Shown in pieces: positions 7,893 to 15,159 of a stretch of DNA of 22,692 nt. Made by a program: the position numbers and the translations under genes. Under the pieces are notes generated by a model. The model was given only the letters and a program-made list of their open reading frames with translations. It had not been told where the DNA came from and ran no database searches. The first letter of the stretch is position 1. Each line of letters begins with the position of its first letter. The DNA comes from CAIKOD01 sp035543455 (lineage in GTDB: Archaea > Halobacteriota > Methanomicrobia > Methanomicrobiales > Methanospirillaceae), in contig DATKKE010000025.1 of the NCBI GenBank assembly GCA_035543455.1, positions 1-22,692 of the forward strand, in the 5' to 3' direction.

Positions 7893-8292
7893 ATGAGATC
7901 CTCTTCACGGCAGATTCTAATCGTTTTCGGTGTCCTGGGACTTGTGTGTGTAATTGCAGGCTGCCTCCCGCCTCCCCCCCTCGAAGGAAAGGTCTTTGAC
8001 GATACCGGGACGCTCTATCTTCACGAACTCTTCGGATCGGCCTTCCGTATCGGGAGCGACCATGGAATGATCTATATCCTGTTCCTTTCCCTCCGATTGG
8101 GTTTAAAAGCGGCATGAAGGTGGAATTTATCGGGAAAACAAACCAGAACCCATATTACCCTGTCGAAACATCGATTCCCTTGGAATTAATCCTCCTGCAT
8201 CCCCTGCCCGGACAAAGGGGCCGATGTACGGGACAGGATAAGTTACGAGAATCGATATTGAAGGCGGGTTTTATGGGATAACTGTAGAAGCT
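7893..8292 (+). pseudogene. Decayed lipoprotein gene broken by frameshifts
   Basis: The open frame from 7893 encodes a lipoprotein signal with lipobox VIAGC (cysteine 24), then a normal-looking segment ending DHGMIY at 8075. From there the frame gives an unlikely tail and stops at 8117. Skipping two bases (8076-8077, an AT within TATAT) restores sense: PVPFPPIGFKSG, MKVEFIGKTNQNPYYPVE and SIPLELI continue in another frame to about 8191. A third frame resumes with VTRIDIEGGFYGITVEA at 8242-8292 after a TAA. The pieces look like one or two copies of a small beta domain seen in methanogen lipoproteins (pattern G-T-V-x-x-I-x-x-E-G-G-F-Y-G-I, then Y-x-P-x-x-x-P, then K-V-x-F-x-G-K). The 3' end merges with the promoter of the next gene. 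A sequencing error could explain one frameshift, but not both plus the stop. Confidence 0.55.
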
Positions 8293-8299
8293 TTAAATA
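8292..8299 (+). promoter_or_regulatory. Predicted box A of the molbindin-like gene
   Basis: A consensus TTTAAATA element puts transcription start near 8322, leaving a leader of about 11 bases that contains GGTGA (8323-8327) just before the ATG at 8333. The fit decides the start: the earlier in-frame GTG at 8303 would lie upstream of the transcript. Confidence 0.6.
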
Positions 8300-8332
8300 T
8301 TAGTGTTTACTATTTCACGTCTGGTGAAAACC

Positions 8333-8542
8333 ATGGAAATCAGTGCACGCAATAAAATCAAGGGAACCGTCAAGGCGATCAAAAAAGGCCCGGTGAGCAC
8401 GGAAGTTGTTATCAGCATCGCCGGTGGAAACGAGATCGTCTCTTCCATTACAACGTATTCCGCGGAAAAAATGAAACTGAAGGAGGGCTCACCGGTTTAC
8501 GCGGTAATGAAAGCTTCCGAAGTCATGGTCGGGATAGATTAA
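8333..8542 (+). CDS. Molbindin-like TOBE/Mop domain protein
   Basis: A 69-residue protein that is a single Mop (TOBE) domain. It begins MEISARNKIKGTVKAIKKGPV, the standard motif of molybdate/tungstate-binding molbindins and of the C-terminal domain of ModE and ModC, followed by VVISIAGGNEIVSSITTYSAEKMKLKEGSPVYAVMKASEVMVGI. Stand-alone members oligomerise and bind molybdate or tungstate at subunit interfaces, serving as cytoplasmic storage or buffering proteins. Methanogens need these metals for formylmethanofuran and formate dehydrogenases. No transporter gene is adjacent. It has its own promoter and is followed by a T-rich tract near 8565-8575. Confidence 0.92.
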   Translation: MEISARNKIKGTVKAIKKGPVSTEVVISIAGGNEIVSSITTYSAEKMKLKEGSPVYAVMKASEVMVGID

Positions 8543-8576
8543 CCTCGTATATTTTAATTTACTGACATTTTTTCCT

Positions 8577-8861
8577 TCAAAATCTCGTCTTCAACAGTGC
8601 TTCCAGATATTGAAGGGGATATGACCCTTTATCGGGATCATACCATATCTCAACCTCGGGGTTGTTCTTCATGCAATGGATCTCAAGAAGTCCATATTTG
8701 TGGATGATATTTATTAAACCGGATTCGGTCTCCCTGACATACAAATCCTGGTCTCCCAGGAATGCCCTGATGTCCTCCTCTGTGACAGGGCGGGCAAGAC
8801 GGTATATCCGGCGTTTCCAACCGGGATATGGGGGAACCGGGTTTTGGAACAGGGAAGACAT
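8577..8861 (-). CDS. Conserved-looking small protein of unknown function
   Basis: A 94-residue soluble protein without signal peptide or membrane helix. Composition is protein-like: aromatic residues spread throughout, alternating charged and hydrophobic positions, a Pro-rich start (NPVPPYPGWKRRIYR), a helix with TEEDIRAFLGDQD and a final helix YLEALLKTRF. I recognise no family. The ATG at 8861 has at best a weak ribosome binding site; an AT-rich box on the minus strand near 8893-8904 would give a start close to 8872, so the message may be nearly leaderless. It converges on the Mop gene with 34 bases between them and diverges from the HAD gene. The gene is probably real. Confidence 0.65.
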   Translation of the reverse strand: MSSLFQNPVPPYPGWKRRIYRLARPVTEEDIRAFLGDQDLYVRETESGLINIIHKYGLLEIHCMKNNPEVEIWYDPDKGSYPLQYLEALLKTRF

Positions 8862-9078
8862 AATTCCAGATTATGTTACCAGTTCACTGCCTGATAATAT
8901 GAATCATACGTCTCTCCCTCCTCTCAGTTCCCTAATACCTGGCAATAACGATGCATCCTTTTTCTGAACTACATCATCATCTATTCCGGATTATTATGGC
9001 ATGATGGAGTACATTACATGGGTAAAAAATCCACATTTACTGTGTTAAACCTGGAAATGTCACGGTAAGGGGAAGGAG

Positions 9079-9750
9079 ATGAAAGAGAAAATTCAGGGAA
9101 TAATTTTCGATATGGACAATACCCTCTTCGATCTTGTCGAAGCAAAGCTCGAGGCATGCAGGTCTGTCGCCCGGCACTTCGGAAGGGACGACTGGGAAGA
9201 TCTCTTCAGTTATTTCATGAGGCCCGAATACGGGTTTGAAGACTGGAGACATATCAGGGACTATCTGGTCGACCGTAATATATTTGTCCCTGCCGGATAC
9301 CGGTGGTCATGCAGCATGTACGAAACCGTGAAACTGGATTCAATACGGCCATATCCGGGTATTTCTGATGTACTGGAAACATTAAACGCCCGGGGGATCC
9401 CCCTTGCACTTGTCACGGATGCCGATATGGTCCATGCAAGGGCACGTCTCGACGTTTCAGGCTTTTCCGGGCGGTTTGAGCACATGGTTACCTATGAAAT
9501 GACCGGCAGGAAAAAACCCGACCATGCCCCGTTCCTCCTGGCATTAAAAAAACTCGGTCTCGGGGCTTCAGAAACGGTCATGATAGGCGACAGCCCGGTC
9601 CGTGATCTCGCCCCTGCAAAGGAGATCGGGATGCATACCGTCTATGCAAGGTATGGAGACAGACTTGCAGGAACCAGGGGGGAGATCACTGGTCACTATT
9701 GTGTCGATGATGCGGGCGATCTTGGAGAATTGCTCCTGCCCCTGCTATAA
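9079..9750 (+). CDS. HAD superfamily (subfamily IA) hydrolase, probable small-molecule phosphatase
   Basis: A 223-residue haloacid dehalogenase-type phosphatase. Motif I is DMDNT with nucleophile D11 and acid D13. A helical cap follows at about 18-90. Motif II is LVTDAD with T113. The conserved lysine is in RKKPDH (K145 or K146). Motif IV is IGDSPVRD (D171, D176). Architecture and length match subfamily IA, which includes phosphoglycolate and sugar-phosphate phosphatases; the substrate cannot be deduced. It is distinct from the HAD-IIB phosphoglycolate phosphatase near the end of this window. The ATG follows AAGGGGAAGGAG; the purine stretch touches the start codon, so the effective binding site is probably its AAGGGG part. 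It converges on the permease gene. Confidence 0.93.
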   Translation: MKEKIQGIIFDMDNTLFDLVEAKLEACRSVARHFGRDDWEDLFSYFMRPEYGFEDWRHIRDYLVDRNIFVPAGYRWSCSMYETVKLDSIRPYPGISDVLETLNARGIPLALVTDADMVHARARLDVSGFSGRFEHMVTYEMTGRKKPDHAPFLLALKKLGLGASETVMIGDSPVRDLAPAKEIGMHTVYARYGDRLAGTRGEITGHYCVDDAGDLGELLLPLL

Positions 9751-9844
9751 AACGATTTCCACACGTCCCGCTCCAGCCGAAATGCCGATATTGCTTTGAA
9801 TATACATTTTTGTGAGAGCGGGGGTCATCTTCAGGCAAGGCACG

Positions 9845-11311
9845 CTAGGAGTGTTGCCGGGCTGACTGCTCCCCGGCCGGGTTTGTACGCACTTTTTGCT
9901 GCAGGTGACTATGGTTCCGGCTATAGAGGAAATAAACCAGGAGGCCGATGATCAGCCATATTACAAACCTGAGGTGGGTAACAAAGGGCAGGACATAAAT
10001 GAGGGCTGCACAGGAAACAATGCATATAAGGGGCACATAGGGGACCAGCGGGCATTTAAACGGCCGGTGTAAATCAGGACGCATATACCTGAGCACAATG
10101 ACCCCTGCACTGACGATTATAAACGCTGCAAGGGTTCCCACATTAACAAGCTCGGCAATATCCTGAAGGGGAAGAAATCCTGCAAGGAGGGCAGTGACAA
10201 CACCGACAAAGATGGTCACCCTGAACGGTGTCCTGAACTTCGGGTGTACTTTTTTGAAGGCAGGAGGCAGGAGGCCGTCACGCGACATGGCAAAAAAAAT
10301 CCTTGACTGCCCGAATAAAAGCACCAGCAGCACCGATGTAATACCAAGAAGAGCTCCCACCGAGACGAGCGCAGCCCCCCACTGGATCCCTATCTCGACC
10401 AGTGCATATGCTACGGGAGCGGGTGTGTCGAGGGTTGTATACGATACGATTCCGGTCAGTACTGCTGCAACGGCAATGTAGAGGATTGTGCATATCAGGA
10501 GCGAAACGAGGATCCCGATCGGGAGGTTCCGCTGGGGGTTCCTGACTTCCTCGGCGGCCGTCGACACCGCATCGAACCCGATATAGGCGAAGAATACGAT
10601 GGCTGCCCCGGTGATAACCCCGCTCCATCCGAACGGCATGAAATCTGACCAGTTCACGGGATTGATATGGGAAAAACCAAGATAGAGGAATAGCAAAACA
10701 ATCCCGATCTTAACGGCGACGATTACGTTATTTACCCGGGCACTTTCCTGTACGCCGATGATCAGCAGGATCGTAATCAGGGCGATGATGATCATGGCCG
10801 GGAGATTTATTAATCCTCCGTTGAAGCCCGGGGGGTTGACGAGGGCCTCGGGAAGAACGAGACCGAGATCTGAAAGGAGGTTTGCGATGTACCCTGACCA
10901 GCCTATCGCGACTGCAGAGACCGAGACCGAATATTCAAGGATCAGGTCCCATCCGATAATCCACGCAAAAATCTCCCCAAGAGATGCATAACTATAGCTG
11001 TAGGCACTACCGGCTATCGGCACCATGGCGGCAAATTCAGAGTAACTCAGGGCCGCAAAAAAGCATACGGTCCCGGCAATAATGAACGAGATTACGAGGG
11101 CAGGACCAGCATAGTCAGCGGCAGCGATCCCGGTGATTACAAAAATTCCTGTCCCGATTATTGCCCCTATTCCGAAAAGGACGAGTTCCAACGGGCCGAG
11201 AACGCGTTTTAACTGATGTTCGCCGGCACAGCAATCAAAAAGGTCACCGATCGATTTGGTCTGGAATATCGGCCTGTACGACCGTAAAAAATTTTTTATC
11301 CTGCCAGACAT
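9845..11311 (-). CDS. APC superfamily amino acid permease
   Basis: A 488-residue polytopic membrane protein of the amino acid-polyamine-organocation superfamily, closest in look to the cationic amino acid transporter group (YfnA/CAT type). The cytoplasmic N-terminus (1-40) is followed by the substrate-binding helix-1 motif GIGAIIGTGIF at 47-57. About twelve membrane helices can be counted, with conserved FFAYIGFDAVSTAAEEVRNP in the middle and SRIFFAMSRDGLLPP in a later loop. It imports amino acids by proton symport or exchange; the substrate is not readable. The ATG at 11311 has GGAAGGA seven bases upstream. It appears to be transcribed alone from a promoter with a striking inverted repeat about 60 bases upstream, which suggests regulation by a dimeric repressor. 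Confidence 0.95.
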   Translation of the reverse strand: MSGRIKNFLRSYRPIFQTKSIGDLFDCCAGEHQLKRVLGPLELVLFGIGAIIGTGIFVITGIAAADYAGPALVISFIIAGTVCFFAALSYSEFAAMVPIAGSAYSYSYASLGEIFAWIIGWDLILEYSVSVSAVAIGWSGYIANLLSDLGLVLPEALVNPPGFNGGLINLPAMIIIALITILLIIGVQESARVNNVIVAVKIGIVLLFLYLGFSHINPVNWSDFMPFGWSGVITGAAIVFFAYIGFDAVSTAAEEVRNPQRNLPIGILVSLLICTILYIAVAAVLTGIVSYTTLDTPAPVAYALVEIGIQWGAALVSVGALLGITSVLLVLLFGQSRIFFAMSRDGLLPPAFKKVHPKFRTPFRVTIFVGVVTALLAGFLPLQDIAELVNVGTLAAFIIVSAGVIVLRYMRPDLHRPFKCPLVPYVPLICIVSCAALIYVLPFVTHLRFVIWLIIGLLVYFLYSRNHSHLQQKVRTNPAGEQSARQHS

Positions 11312-11370
11312 GCGTAAATCCTTCCCAACAATCCGGACATCCGTCTTTTGAGTACATCTCCCTGTTATTG

Positions 11371-11392
11371 CAGGATTTTATAATGAATCCTG
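11371..11392 (-). promoter_or_regulatory. Permease promoter with palindromic operator candidate
   Basis: CAGGATT (11371-11377) and AATCCTG (11386-11392) form a perfect 7-base inverted repeat with an 8-base spacer. Spacer and left arm include the minus-strand box A (ATTATAAAA, about 11376-11384). The predicted transcript start is near 11353. A dimeric regulator on this repeat would block TBP binding. Confidence 0.45.
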
Positions 11393-11408
11393 TTCCTGTC
11401 CTGTAATA

Positions 11409-11430
11409 ACCGGATCGCACGGAGTCCGGT
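11409..11430. repeat. Inverted repeat in the permease upstream region
   Basis: ACCGGA (11409-11414) and TCCGGT (11425-11430) can pair around a 10-base loop. It lies between the stop of the DUF2179 gene and the permease promoter. It could be a terminator hairpin (T-rich only on the plus side) or part of the operator region. Confidence 0.3.
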
Positions 11431-11483
11431 TTTATGTCGCTTCCTGTTACTGTTTGCTGACATCTATGAAGATTAACCAGGTA

Positions 11484-12086
11484 TTACTTGTCTTTCCTGA
11501 AATATTTCAAAATATCCCGGTTACTCATAAAATATTTCGACTTTTTTTCCGGGAAAACACCTTCGGTGACTGTTTTTACCTCCTCGATGGAATAAAATGC
11601 ACCGGGCTGGAATTTCCTGATAATACCAACAACCTCGGCGAGATCCTGCCGCCTGATTACCATGAAAAGGATAGTAACCGGCCCTGTCGACCCGGTGGCA
11701 TCGATGGAGGTGACCCCGTAATTCCTGGATCGCAGGTAATCGAGCAGGTCTTTCGCCTGCTTGTTGGTAATAACACGTACAATAACGTTACCGAGCGATA
11801 ACCGCTCCTCAATTCTCATGCCGACATAGGTCCCTGTTGCAAACCCGGCCCCATAAGCAATGTACGAGGCGACATCCGTTATATTGCTCATCACCTGGCC
11901 GATGGCAAGAAGCCAGATAATCACCTCGAAAAATCCTATAAAAGGTGCAATATTCCGGAAACCTTTCGAAACGAAAATTACGCGGATCGTCCCGAGACTG
12001 ACGTCACAGATCCTGGCACAGAAAATAAACAGGGGGAGCAGGATATATGCAAATACAGGATTGTTGCTTACGAATGCCTCAATCAT
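11484..12086 (-). CDS. UPF0316 / DUF2179-DUF5698 membrane protein
   Basis: A 200-residue protein. Three membrane helices cover about 10-35, 45-65 and 72-92, with the family-typical RICDVSLGTIRVIFVSKG stretch after the first and the GxxxGTYVGMRIEERLSLG region after the third. A C-terminal cytoplasmic alpha/beta domain (about 100-175, DUF2179) carries VITNKQAKDLLDYLRSRNYGVTSIDATGSTG. DUF2179 domains resemble small ligand-sensing modules and also occur in YitT-type proteins; the biological role is unknown. GGTGA precedes the ATG. The last twenty or so residues are strongly basic (KKSKYFMSNRDILKYFRKDK). Confidence 0.9.
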   Translation of the reverse strand: MIEAFVSNNPVFAYILLPLFIFCARICDVSLGTIRVIFVSKGFRNIAPFIGFFEVIIWLLAIGQVMSNITDVASYIAYGAGFATGTYVGMRIEERLSLGNVIVRVITNKQAKDLLDYLRSRNYGVTSIDATGSTGPVTILFMVIRRQDLAEVVGIIRKFQPGAFYSIEEVKTVTEGVFPEKKSKYFMSNRDILKYFRKDK

Positions 12087-12146
12087 CGGCGATCACCGGG
12101 CTTTGAACCGATCTGATATGATTATCTGTGCCTGTGCTGCAAATAT

Positions 12147-12172
12147 GTTTCCGGAACCCGGATTCCGGCAAC
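12147..12172. repeat. Imperfect 10-base inverted repeat upstream of the DUF2179 gene
   Basis: CCGGAA (12151-12156) and TTCCGG (12163-12168) pair around CCCGGA. With one mismatch the arms extend to GTT and AAC. It lies about 45 bases after the stop of the small gene at 12216 and 60 bases before the DUF2179 ATG, so it may be a terminator hairpin or an operator. Confidence 0.3.
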
Positions 12173-12215
12173 ATCCTAAGCGAATGGAGGCCTGACTTTC
12201 GTTGATGATGAACCT

Positions 12216-12455
12216 TCATCCGGGATCCCGGAGATGCGTACTAAGAGGAAGCCGGCAATAGAGACCACATCCCTGGATTGTGGACGAACGGGTGCGATTA
12301 AACCGAACCCCGGACCGGAGCTGCATTGCCCTCACTGCCCTGCTTGATGCAATGGTATACGCGGCCTGCCTGATGGCGACAGGTGTGAGGTTCAGATCCG
12401 ATAAACAGGTACGGATGTGTTCTTTCACCATTTCGGGGAGATTTTGATCGTTCAT
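12216..12455 (-). CDS. Small unknown gene following the oxidoreductase beta subunit
   Basis: A 79-residue reading frame that begins 15 bases after the beta-subunit stop codon and has GGTGA just upstream of its ATG, so it is probably cotranscribed with the oxidoreductase genes. The first 50 residues look like a real helical protein (LPEMVKEHIRTCLSDLNLTP, then AIRQAAYTIASSRAVRAMQL). The last 30 residues are rich in Arg, Thr, Gly and Cys and look less protein-like, so the end may be out of frame or degenerate. I recognise no family. A perfect 14-base palindrome (12219-12232) overlaps the last codons and the stop. Confidence 0.45.
   Translation of the reverse strand: MNDQNLPEMVKEHIRTCLSDLNLTPVAIRQAAYTIASSRAVRAMQLRSGVRFNRTRSSTIQGCGLYCRLPLSTHLRDPG
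12219..12232. repeat. Perfect 14-base palindrome at the end of the small gene
   Basis: TCCGGGATCCCGGA is self-complementary and overlaps the stop codon region of the 79-residue frame. It may act as an RNA hairpin at the end of the oxidoreductase transcript, but a loop-free palindrome pairs poorly in RNA. Confidence 0.3.
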
Positions 12456-12470
12456 GGTTTCACCTGACGA

Positions 12471-13322
12471 TCAGGTTTTTTCATTTAGGATTTTCCGGAT
12501 CACATCCATCCTGCCCGGGCCCACTCCGGGACCGGCAAGCATCCGTTCTTCGAAGGTTGGCGCACCTTTTTTGAAGAAGATACCCAACCCGATCCTGGAA
12601 TCGGTATTGTAATCCCATTCGCGGGCTTTTTCGCATGCTTCGGCAAAACTTGAGTTGTCATGATTTTCAAGCTCGTAGACCCGGGAATTATAATAATCGG
12701 TCATATTATTGTACGTCGCACATATCTGGAGGACATCAACGAATGAAAATCCATGATGGAGGACGGCTTCCCGGACAAGAGATTTCAGCTGGTCAGGTTT
12801 CCTCGTGTACCCCCGGGCAATGAAGGTCGCCCCGCTCGCGAGCATGAGCTCGAGGGGATTGAAGGGGAGTTCTGTGGTCCCGCCGGGTGTCGATCTTCCC
12901 CTGAACCCAAGGGGCGACGTCGGCGTATACTGTCCGGTTGTCAGGCCGTAGACACGGTTATTGTGGACGAGGACGGTTATATCTATGTTTCGTTTCGCGG
13001 CAAATATCAGGTGATCGAGTCCTTCCGCATAGCAATCGCCGTCTCCTGCACAGCAAATCACGTCGAGGTCTGGGTTAGCCAGTTTAATCCCCGTCGCTGC
13101 CGGGATGGTCCGCCCGTGAAGCGAATAAAAACTATTGATGTGTAAGTAATCCGCCATTTTTGCGTGGCACCCGATACCGGTTACGAGAACTATGTTGTCG
13201 AGTGAACGTCCCTCTTTTATGAATCCCTCAAGAAGTGCCTTCAGGGTGAACTGGAGGGAGAAATTGCCGCATCCCGGACACCACGTGTTCTGGGCCGGCG
13301 TAATAAGATTCCTGCCGGTCAT
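12471..13322 (-). CDS. korB: 2-oxoacid:ferredoxin oxidoreductase, beta subunit
   Basis: A 283-residue subunit that carries thiamine diphosphate and one [4Fe-4S] cluster. Candidate cluster cysteines match the two-subunit enzymes: C15 and C18 (WCPGCGNF), C52 (GIGCHAK) and C201 (QICATYNN). The thiamine diphosphate/Mg motif is GDGD at 93-96 followed by NN at 121-122. With the alpha subunit it oxidatively decarboxylates 2-oxoacids to acyl-CoA while reducing ferredoxin, or runs in reverse to fix CO2. The most likely substrate is 2-oxoglutarate, for the incomplete reductive citric acid route in methanogens, but pyruvate or branched oxoacids are possible. The ATG overlaps the alpha stop codon (ATGA), so translation is coupled. 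Confidence 0.92.
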   Translation of the reverse strand: MTGRNLITPAQNTWCPGCGNFSLQFTLKALLEGFIKEGRSLDNIVLVTGIGCHAKMADYLHINSFYSLHGRTIPAATGIKLANPDLDVICCAGDGDCYAEGLDHLIFAAKRNIDITVLVHNNRVYGLTTGQYTPTSPLGFRGRSTPGGTTELPFNPLELMLASGATFIARGYTRKPDQLKSLVREAVLHHGFSFVDVLQICATYNNMTDYYNSRVYELENHDNSSFAEACEKAREWDYNTDSRIGLGIFFKKGAPTFEERMLAGPGVGPGRMDVIRKILNEKT

Positions 13323-14974
13323 ACCAGCGCCTCCCTGACTTTCTGTAAAAGTCCTTCGACGGTGAATGGCCGCCCGTCAAATTTCAGGACCCTGGCATCA
13401 ACGGTTATTCCATTGCCAGCAAGAAGACTGGCAAGTTGCCCCTCATGATTATCCTCGACTGACAGTACCTTCGTAACACCTGAGAGCGCCCCGGTCATCT
13501 GGCGTTTAGGGAACGGAGAAAGCACAAGGGGCCTGACAAGCCGGAGACCAAGCGCTTTTACAACTTCTGATGCAACCCCCTTGTTAGACCCCCATGCGAC
13601 CAGAGCTGTCCGGCTCCCCGGATCCCCGGACACCGCGACCTGGACAGCCCGGTCGAGTTCTGTTGCCATCACATTCCCTTTCCTGAACCTTTTTTCCGCC
13701 ATCAGCGCTGTCAGACCTGCATCTTCGGTGGTCACTCCCGATTCGTCATGGGTATAGCTGTTCACCTTGACGACCGTATCCCCTGATCCTGGATACAGGA
13801 CCGGAGATATCCCGTCGGGGGTGATTTTGTATCTTCCATAGTCCGCACCGGGATCACCTGGCGGGAATTCAGGTCCCGGATTAAACCCGCTGAGCTCAGA
13901 CTCATCGTAACAGTATGTCCCTTCACAGAGGGTTTTGTCGACGAGGATAATTGCCGGTACCTGGTATTTCCATGCCATCCTCAGGGCAATCGAAGACCAT
14001 TCACAGGCCTCTTCCAGATCGCCGGGTGCGACGACCAGGCGTGGAAACTCTCCCTGCCCTGCATGCAATGCGAAATGCAGCTCGGTCTGCCCGGTATATG
14101 TCGGAAGACCGGTGCTTGGTCCTGTCCTCTGTCCAAGTACGATGACAACAGGTATTTCTGCCTGTCCTGCAAACGAAAACCCCTCGGTCATGAGACAGAA
14201 GCCGCCTCCCGATGTCCCGACCGCTGTTTTTTTACCGGCATAGGCAAACCCGAGTGCCATGATTATCACGCCGATCTCATTCTCCGGGTGCACCACTGTC
14301 AACGGGTATGAGAGCGACTGCTCGGCAAGGAAATGAAGAAGATTTGATGTCGGTGTCATTGGATATGCTACGTATGATTCAAGACCGCCATGAATCAGGC
14401 CGAGGCCTATCGCCTCATTGCCGGTCATTAGCGGGAACCTGGCGTTCCCGACGGGTTGTATCGGGAATCTCTCCCCTGCATCATCATATGCCCGTTTTGC
14501 TACCGCGAGGTTCTTTGCCGTACCTTTTGGCAGGTGTTTTGTAAAGACCTCCTCGACAACGGTCCAGGGGATACCGGCTGTCTTCGCAAATGCCCCGATT
14601 ATCGCAGAATTTCCCATGATTGGGGGCGCTTCAGCGGCTGCAAGGATCTCCTTCACCCGGACACCGGTCCCAACGGTCTTCACGTTATCGGAATTGTAGA
14701 CCGTCACCGTCCCCGGATGGGTGAGCCCGGTATGAAACCTGACCGTATCGTTGTTAAGAGCAAGGATGAAATCCGCACGCTCACGATGGGCACCGATTTT
14801 TTCCGGAGAGGCCCTGACGATCGCAAAATTGTGGCCTCCCTTAATGAGCGAGGGGTAATCAAAATACATATAGACCCGGTATCCCAGGTGGTTCAGGAGA
14901 TGGGCGATGGTCAGGCCTGCACTATTGATCCCGTCACCTGCTTTTCCTCCGATGAGAACTGAGAAATCTTCCAT
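13319..14974 (-). CDS. korA: 2-oxoacid:ferredoxin oxidoreductase, alpha subunit (gamma-alpha fusion)
   Basis: A 551-residue subunit in which the gamma domain (1-175, GGKAGDGINSAG at 9-20) is fused in front of the pyrimidine-binding alpha domain, as in the two-subunit archaeal enzymes. The YPMTPTS motif at 204-210 corresponds to the YPITPSS 2-oxoacid binding signature, and TSGGGFCLMTEGFSFAGQAEIPVVIV follows from 254. No delta (ferredoxin-type) subunit gene is adjacent, which fits the two-subunit class. No strong ribosome binding site precedes the ATG; a minus-strand AT-rich element at about 15013-15022 could be the box A with transcript start near 14990. It acts in the cytoplasm, with ferredoxin as electron acceptor. 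Confidence 0.93.
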   Translation of the reverse strand: MEDFSVLIGGKAGDGINSAGLTIAHLLNHLGYRVYMYFDYPSLIKGGHNFAIVRASPEKIGAHRERADFILALNNDTVRFHTGLTHPGTVTVYNSDNVKTVGTGVRVKEILAAAEAPPIMGNSAIIGAFAKTAGIPWTVVEEVFTKHLPKGTAKNLAVAKRAYDDAGERFPIQPVGNARFPLMTGNEAIGLGLIHGGLESYVAYPMTPTSNLLHFLAEQSLSYPLTVVHPENEIGVIIMALGFAYAGKKTAVGTSGGGFCLMTEGFSFAGQAEIPVVIVLGQRTGPSTGLPTYTGQTELHFALHAGQGEFPRLVVAPGDLEEACEWSSIALRMAWKYQVPAIILVDKTLCEGTYCYDESELSGFNPGPEFPPGDPGADYGRYKITPDGISPVLYPGSGDTVVKVNSYTHDESGVTTEDAGLTALMAEKRFRKGNVMATELDRAVQVAVSGDPGSRTALVAWGSNKGVASEVVKALGLRLVRPLVLSPFPKRQMTGALSGVTKVLSVEDNHEGQLASLLAGNGITVDARVLKFDGRPFTVEGLLQKVREALV

Positions 14975-15058
14975 AATGAACGCCCTGATACCACGATGAT
15001 AACCTGTTACGATTAAATAAGTTCCTCTTAGCAGGTGGAGATCTTGAAAAAATGGGTA

Positions 15059-15098
15059 ATCAGATCAGGTAAGGGAGAACCAATCTGATATTTTTTTT
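15059..15098. terminator. Hairpin with T runs on both sides, between DUF1890 and korA
   Basis: ATCAGAT (15059-15065) pairs with ATCTGAT (15083-15089), and inside it GGT (15068-15070) with ACC (15079-15081). On the plus strand it is followed by eight T (15091-15098); on the minus strand the sequence after the stem reads through TACCCA into T6. It should terminate the DUF1890 transcript before korA. Confidence 0.45.
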
Positions 15099-15159
15099 AT
15101 TACTGATACATTTTCACCCGTGAGTACCAGCGGGCACTGGGTTACGACAAGCCCTTGTT

